Part shown: in pieces, positions 31,863 through 64,000 of the stretch | Position numbering within the stretch: the first letter of the stretch is position 1 | How the letters are laid out: the number at the start of each line of letters is the position of its first letter | Source of the DNA: Paralichthys olivaceus | Lineage: Eukaryota; Chordata; Actinopteri; Pleuronectiformes; Paralichthyidae | Assembly (NCBI RefSeq): GCF_024713975.1 | Contig: NC_091104.1 | Coordinates: 14,837,580-14,901,579 of the forward strand | Reading direction: 5' to 3' | Length of the DNA: 64,000 nucleotides | The notes under the pieces: model-generated | What the model was told of the DNA's origin: nothing | Databases searched by the model: none | Seen by the model: the letters and a program-made list of their open reading frames with translations, nothing else | Program-made: the position numbers and the translations under genes

Positions 31863-32136
31863 CATCTGGAGGCTGTGTGGAGAATGGCAGCAGTTTTCTC
31901 TTTGCACTGAATGAAGGAATGTTTGAAGAAAGAAATTAAAGTATTAAGAGCTACATTATGGTTTCAATAATACAGAATTTATACAATTTATAAATAAGAA
32001 CCGAAGCAACTTGATATAAATTGAAAACATCACTGAAATGTTATTTAACTCAAAGAAATAACGCTGGGCACTTTTTCCTCACGAGTTATTAAGAGAACAG
32101 AGCTGAAGAAAACAGCAAGATATGAGGTTTCATATG
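31863..32136. other. Gap between the converging plk4 and itpk1 transcripts
   Basis: About 275 bp of AT-rich sequence between two opposing poly(A) signals; nothing else seen. Confidence 0.5.
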
Positions 32137-32142
32137 TTTATT
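32137..32142 (-). terminator. itpk1: Likely distal poly(A) signal of itpk1
   Basis: AATAAA on the minus strand about 2.3 kb past the itpk1 stop codon. The human gene also has a long 3' UTR. Nearer signals may be used too. Confidence 0.45.
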
Positions 32143-34420
32143 TTGCCCTGTTGTTTTGGCCATTTAATTAAAAAAAGGTCACAAAATTGTGGATTCCTCT
32201 CAATTACAGAACTGATACAAAACAACATACTGTACGGATGTAAGCCTAGGCATATATACACGTACTGTACAAGACACCCAAGAAGTAAACATTCAGGTGG
32301 AAATCGGGAGAAGGATGCCACGTCTGTGTTGTGGAAATAATCAAGGTTCGGATTAACCATTACTACGATTTATTTCCCATTTAGAAGCACATTTAGGAAC
32401 ACAAGATAGGACAGTATAGTGGAGTACAGATAATCAGCCTTTCCGATCTGAACAGGAACGCATCCTCAACTTTGCCCCTTGTAGGTGAGGAAACACCTAG
32501 ATGACGGGGGAGCAGATGCAAAACTTTCCCCTGAACCTGTTACAATACCTCAACATCCACACTCACCCTGTGGGAGATTAAAACCAGATCCTAAACGTGT
32601 AATCTCACGAGATGATGCCTAAACAATCTCCAGAAGGTCACGAGTATTCTGTTGTCCCAGAGAGGTGCTGGTGAGATGGCTGCAGTGACACTTAATTTAC
32701 AATCTCGAGTGAGAGGTCTCGGATACCGATGGGAGCGGGAAGAAAATCAGCGAGGACGAGCTCTCTGGGACAAGAGAAGAAGAAGAAGTGGGCTCAGGGG
32801 GACGCAGTGATCTGCATCAGCACTGAAGGGTTGATGGTTGTTCCCACTAGATGCTAGAGGGACACAACGCCAGCAACCACGAGCCCCTCCGTCCCTTCAT
32901 GACAACCAGAGCCAGCATTTTACTATCCAAGTAAATGTCCACTGTTTGTTCAAAAACATCACATGCTTTCATTTAATTTATATAAAACATTTTTTTCCCC
33001 ATAAAATCTCAATAAAATAAAGTTGCTCTTAGTAGATGTAAGGACAAAGATATTAACAAAATTGAAGTAAAAAAATCTCACAGTGAACACTGGGAACAAG
33101 AGCTGGACCTCCTCCCACCACTTCCCCCTCCTAATGAGTTTTAATATGCGACACAAGTACAGCAGCTGGACCAGAAGACACGTCGGAGTAGAACGCTTGA
33201 AGCAGATGAACCAATTGAACTGAGGGAGGACTGCATTTTGTAATAAGAGCGGTTCGAGCGTGATGAAAACTGAGACAATACAGCTGAAGAAATTCCTCTT
33301 CAGAATGATAAGACCCGATTTAAACACGTTAAACTACTGGAGGAACTGGTTGGACAGCAGGTCTGTTGATAGGTCCAGTGAGCCTCAGGTGAGCAGTTTT
33401 ACTCAGTTTACAGGTTAAAGCACTGACGACACGTGGACAGTCTAGATAGGGAGACGACAAAACCATGAAGCGATGTGAGAAATCTCACAAGATCCCTCTG
33501 GAATTTGGAAGAAATCACGGAATTCTCTGAAAGTATCCACAAAACACAACAAAAAAGGAATGTGATCCTCGTCTTTCAGCACAGGAGCGACTAACGTGCG
33601 ACCTGACGTACAGTAAAACTCAATGAGCCATAAACCATCTTTAAGAAAAGACAACAGAACTTGGTCAGGCAGTCACGAAGACTCCGTTTTTGTCTTTTTC
33701 AACCTTTGAATGATGTTTTTCTGAAAGCGTGTTTTAACACTTGAATTAAATTTGATGGCACTATGAAAGGAAACAGCTTACCTGTTTGTTAATGTCTAAC
33801 AAAACCCCAAACTGCCTTGTCATTCATATTCACACTCATCGTGTCCTCTGACGTCGCTTGGCCACAGTCACATAGCAGCAGCCCGGGATCTGTAGTGTTC
33901 AAATGCCCAGTCACCTCTCCTCACCCCCACTCTGTGCAGACGAGTCAGTGGTATTGACCAGAATACAAACACACATCACTGGCACGGTCTGTCGCAGTGT
34001 AAGCGTACCTGTGTGCACGTGAGATACGAGGGGTCATACATTGCACATTTAGTGGCACATCCTGAATCGGCCATTTTCCCATTAGCTACCTCATCTGGAC
34101 CCTTTCGTTACAGAGAACTCACACAAGAGAGAACATAAAATCAGCGATTAGGCGGAAAAGTTCCCAAAAGTTCACATTACAGTACTGTTAAGTCTCATTA
34201 GACAAAACGCAAAATACAAAAAGGCAGAGAGAAAAAAGGTTTACAGCCAATCACCATCGTTTTCAATCACTATATAGGAAAAGGTTTGTTTGATTAGATA
34301 TATTATCATCATTAACATCATAATTATTATGATTATTATTCATTATTATTGTCACCATTGTCATCCGTTTTTGTTTTTTTTTGTTCAGGGGTCAAACGGA
34401 GCGGGGGGCTGGGGGATCAG
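32143..34420 (-). other. itpk1: Probable long 3' UTR of itpk1
   Basis: No coding exon of another gene fits here, and the only neighbour ends at 31862 on the other strand, so the 2.3 kb most likely belongs to the itpk1 3' UTR. Reading frames at 32959-33327 and 33442-33654 lack any recognisable protein. Confidence 0.5.
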
Positions 34421-60026
<25,606 letters not shown>

Positions 60027-60900
60027 CTCCACTGTTCCCCGTGGTCCTGCTCCGGACTGAGACGGAGGCGGTTGGAGGCTCAACCTGGAAAAAAACACAG
60101 GACACTGTTACGTTTACGTTCGTCACAGCCAACCAGGCTGCTGAGAGACGAGCACGCTCAAAGTTAACGACTCGAACAACCAACTCCCCGAGTGTCCCCT
60201 CAACATGATGCGCCCCTCACATTCAACACGATACGTCCGCCACACGCAATAGAACAGCGAGTGAGCTCCAGCATCCGCGAACCACACACTCCGACCCTCG
60301 TTCCTGAAGCTAACCTCAGCCGCTAACGTTAGCTGGCTAGCTTGGGGAGTGACAGTCTGCAAAGCTAACCGAGGGCATGCAACTGGGAGACGTTAAGCTA
60401 GCTCGCTGTGAAGCTAACCAAGCGTCCGCCTCACCCCCACACGCCAGACGAGTTAACTAGCTAGCGGGGGCCACTTAGCAACTAAAAAAGAAAAAGATGA
60501 AGCGACTGACATGACGAGGAATTACAGCTGGCAGCGAGAGAAGCTGCGTGTGCGGAGCTAACTAACCTGGTAGTTATTTTAGCACAGTTCCCCCCTCCTC
60601 GGCGTGTGTCCTCTGAGCAAAACTAGCTCCGGTGGTTGTCCATTCTCGGTCCGTGTTGCGGAGGAGGGCGAGAAGTTTTCCGGGCAGGTGACAGATGACA
60701 GACACGCTGAGGGCTTCCTGGTGTTTTCTGTGTCGGAGCTCCACTGGCTGCTCACACCCAGGATCCCGGAGACTGCTGCTGCCTTCACGGACCGCTCGGA
60801 AAGTACCACTCCCCCCGCCGTCCAATCACAGCCCCCGTTTTGGTTTCACGTGCTGCTGCCATGACTTCCTCATCGATTCCACCCATTAATCGATTTGTCA
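60027..60900 (-). promoter_or_regulatory. itpk1: itpk1 5' UTR, UTR intron and promoter region
   Basis: On the minus strand, TTTTTTCCAG ends just before 60084, which would begin the coding exon's 5' UTR, and CCAG|GTTAGT at 60567 could be the donor of a non-coding first exon. The DNA from 60560 to 60850 is GC-richer with many CG pairs, consistent with a CpG-type promoter, and a CCAATCA sits at 60823. Exact start sites cannot be read. Confidence 0.5.
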
Positions 60901-61637
60901 ATTTGTGTGCGAGATGTCGAAACATGTTTCCGGTTTTGTTTGAGCAACACATCCAAACTCGAATGGCTCGTTTTTGATGAAAACAGAAGCAGAATCAGAA
61001 CCATTTCACCCTCAGGTGAATTGATTATGTGTATCTGCTAATCAATCAATTGTTTTTTTTAATCAATAAAAAATGAAAACTGCTTTTTTTCCATTCATTC
61101 ATTTTTGTGTATGTTCATTTTAGCATGTAAATAAAAAAGAGAAATTATACAAACAAGTGGAAAAAATAAACTGAAAAAAGGATTATTTATCAACAGTGAA
61201 GGGGGGGGGGGAATCAATGGATTGATGATTTAATCTACATATTCGAAAAAGGGTGAGGAGAAGAAGAAGAAAGAAAAACACAGCTCAAATATAGGTCTAT
61301 TCAGTTACAAATTAAGACCCAGAAACTGAGCATTCTTAACATATAACTAAAAGAAAACCTTAAAAAACTTCACACAACATAAATTAATTTTATTCCAGCT
61401 GATCTATTTCCTTTATCAACCAATTCACTGCTTTGTTGATAAAGTGTCAACAAAAGATCAGTGAAATATGTCCTTCACAACTCAGTTACATAAATTGTTA
61501 TATTTGATCAACATAACAAAACTGAAATATATTCAGTGAAAACATAAGACTCAGAAAAGGGGCTGGAATAAGCATTTTATCTTAATAAAAACTTCTCAGA
61601 TAGTAATTCTATTATATGTAGCTGCTGTTTATTTTCC

Positions 61638-61668
<31 letters not shown>

Positions 61669-63640
61669 CTCTCTAGATGGTACAATACAAATTAAATTTA
61701 CAGCACAACTACATAAACCTTTCAGTTTTTAAGACAGTAATCATCAGATTGACTGCTGACTAGTTATATATTTGCTTTTATTGATGTCTGTACAGCTGTT
61801 TGATGGACCCTGATATACTTGTTTTATTCTTTATCAAACTTGTCAGCCATTATTTATGATTGTGGTAAGAGAATCCATTTTGTTACCTGCATTCACTCCT
61901 GTCAGAAAGTAGGAATATGTATCAGAAAACTGCTTTGGGGTTTTCTTTAGTTAAATATTAACCAACTGTCGTTTGCACAATGATCTGATTTTATTTGTAG
62001 GCTCTTGGTTGTTTGTATAATCAACCCAACACATTTGGCGGGCTCCCAGAGAACCATGACACAGGGGCGCCATCCACTGGAAAAGCAGTGTAACATATGG
62101 TAATTACTTTTTTATTTTTTTTTTTAATTTTTCAGGTTTATAGAAAACTTAACAGACAACATAGATATATACCCAAAAATAATACACAGGCTGTGGGGAT
62201 TTTCCTTATATGAATATATGTACAATGGGTGATGATAAATAAATACAAATCTACAAATCCACATTTGGTTATATAAGTAAGGTAGGTATTATTTTTATTA
62301 TAAGCATGTATCGTTATTCATCCTACGTTATTTAAACGTTTAGAATTGTCATTAATTGTCTTACTTTCAATTCCAAAGATAACAATGATGTTTAGAAAAA
62401 CAAAACAACACAAAACAATGATACACAACAGCACAGACAGTGCTGGAGGCTGTGAGGAGGACAGAGCTGCAGCTTCCAGTCCTTCTCTGCTCCATCTACC
62501 ATCAGGACACGTTTGGAAGGTTTGTTTGACAGGCTCTTTACATTTTTATCTTAAAACTTTGATAATATAACTAATGTGAACTAACAAGCATTGTATATTT
62601 TTGTATTTTTCTAATATGTCAACGCAGTTTAGGTCGCCAGGCTGTGAATGTCTTTGGTTTGTGTTTATTGTAACAGCTCGGTATAATGTTGTTAGAACTA
62701 GTGGCAAAAGAAAATTCCGTTTTTATAAGTTTTCAATGAATATATTGTTTTGTTACAGTTACACAGGTGTTTTTCACAGAATTCTAGTATTCTGAAGTTC
62801 TTCTTATTAGTAGCTTATATCTGATTAGACATCATCAGTGGCCTAAATATTTGATTCATTGTCAGTTAGCAGCCCTCAGTTTAAACTTATAAAGTGTATA
62901 TGACTACTGCATTCATTTAAGTGGTACTCAAAATAAAACATAAATCTAAATTTAAACAATAATTAAACCTTTTAAACTTAAGAATTAAGTATTGTACTAA
63001 TACAAGCATGTATTTAAACATTGAATCATTGACAAACACATGAGCAAAAATAAAAGCTTTGGGTATCGCAACAAAGGAAATATGACATAAATAAAATACA
63101 ATGGTATAACTAAATACTGACAAACAAGTATAATGATAAATTGTCAAAATAAAACCTATATAATAAAAAATATATAACTTAAATTTCTGTAAAGGGTCGT
63201 TTATTATGCAGCAATATGAGGGATGCACTGTTTATGCATTGAATAGACTCAGAATAAAATTTAAAATAATTTCTAAAAAGATGGCTGAGACCTTGAGAAC
63301 TATCAATTGTTTAAAAGTTTTTTATAACAGCTGACTTGTACTATTTACCAAGAGGCAGGTGTAAATTGAAATTGAAATATATTAAATTGCAAAACGTATT
63401 ACAGGGACAATGAGAGTAGAAGACAGAAAATAAATCAGAGTGAATTTAGATTTAAAAAAGGAAAGGGAATACAAGTCTCACATTATTCCTGCTTAAATAG
63501 ATTATAAAACATTTGTACAGTTTTATCACTTTTTTCCCCTAATCAATAAACTTCTGAAAAAAACATTTAAACTCGCACAAGGAGCCAAATTCTACATTTG
63601 TAAATTAGTATTAACGTTACACGCAAGTCAACAACAAAAT
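60901..63640. other. Intergenic DNA between itpk1 and ubr7
   Basis: About 2.7 kb, AT-rich. It holds an AATC repeat (61638-61667), a G run at about 61201-61212 and long A/T stretches. In human, MOAP1, TMEM251 and GON7 lie in this interval; I recognised none of them here. The frame at 62346-62570 has no supporting context. Confidence 0.5.
61638..61667. repeat. (AATC)n microsatellite
   Basis: About seven uninterrupted tetranucleotide units. Confidence 0.9.
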
Positions 63641-63679
63641 GATTTACTATCAACTATTGATTGTTGATTTGAATGTCTC

Positions 63680-63700
63680 TTACGTCACTTCCTTCACGTG
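63680..63700 (+). promoter_or_regulatory. ubr7: ubr7 promoter motifs
   Basis: A CRE-like TTACGTCA (63680-63687), an ETS-like ACTTCC and a CACGTG E-box (63695-63700) lie within 21 bp, about 130 bp before the start codon. No TATA box. The role is inferred from position. Confidence 0.4.
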
Positions 63701-63825
63701 GTCTAGGCCCAATCTCCCGCCCGGAACAGTCGTTTGTCAACACCGTGCTGCTGCTCACACTCAGTCGTGTACTCGTGTCTTTGTGTCTCTCCTTCACCAT
63801 CTTTTAGTTGTTAAAACAATCCAGA

Positions 63826-63942
63826 ATGGCTGAACACAAGGAAGAGTCCGAGCTCCACGATGCTGCCGTCAGTGAGGAGGAGCTGGAGAAAGCTTTGTGT
63901 GTTCTGGCAGGAAGCGACCCAGAAAACTGCTCATATTCCCGG
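63826..63942 (+). CDS. ubr7: UBR7 putative E3 ubiquitin ligase, first coding exon only
   Basis: The exon gives 39 residues starting MAEHKEESELHDAAVSEEEL and ending LCVLAGSDPENCSYSR before a GTAAG donor in phase 0. The last stretch matches the start of UBR7 (human CAVLGGSDSEKCSYSQ) just before its UBR zinc finger. UBR7 carries a UBR box and a PHD finger and has been linked to histone H2B monoubiquitination; those domains lie beyond the window edge. Position next to itpk1 agrees with human 14q32. The assignment rests on one short exon plus this neighbourhood. Confidence 0.8.
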
Positions 63943-64000
63943 GTAAGAAAAGCCTCCTGCGCCGCACCTCTGCAGCCACAGTCAGCCTCCATCTGCTGTT

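Noticed and set aside
62346-62570. Possible small gene with a GTTTGT donor between itpk1 and ubr7
   Set aside because: No recognisable protein wording, AT-rich ends, no acceptor partner; human interval genes (MOAP1, TMEM251, GON7) do not match.

Overview
The window is genomic DNA from a ray-finned (teleost) fish. Genes are split by canonical GT-AG introns. Introns and intergenic DNA hold fish-type dispersed miniature elements and long dinucleotide runs. The proteins read from the exons match vertebrate families along their whole length. All exon coordinates below come from reading splice sites and frames by eye; no alignment or database search was run, and family comparisons rest on recalled human proteins.

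Layout from left to right: mrpl35 (+, 522-2204), a mitochondrial ribosomal protein; reep1 (-, 5926-11517), an ER-shaping membrane protein; chmp3 (-, 13531-15512), an ESCRT-III subunit; hspa4l (+, 16471-23245), an Hsp110-type chaperone; plk4 (+, 25251-31586), the centriole-duplication kinase; itpk1 (-, 34421-60026), an inositol phosphate kinase spread over about 26 kb; and the first coding exon of ubr7 (+, from 63826), cut by the window edge. Six genes are complete at the coding level.

The order joins three blocks that lie on different human chromosomes: mrpl35-reep1-chmp3 (human 2p11), hspa4l-plk4 (4q28) and itpk1-ubr7 (14q32). Within each block the human neighbour relations hold. mrpl35 and reep1 are tail to tail, chmp3 and hspa4l are head to head across 958 bp that hold a TATA box, two CCAAT boxes and a heat-shock-like element, and plk4 and itpk1 converge with poly(A) signals about 275 bp apart. 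The genes do not form one pathway.

I found no sign of an undescribed gene system. The points most worth a second look are an 840-bp near-palindromic foldback element flanked by TTAA inside itpk1, a proline-rich C-terminal extension of reep1, the chmp3/hspa4l shared promoter, an active-site Glu-to-Asp change in hspa4l, and three copies of one short repeat family with CCTCYRCCAAGG-like ends.
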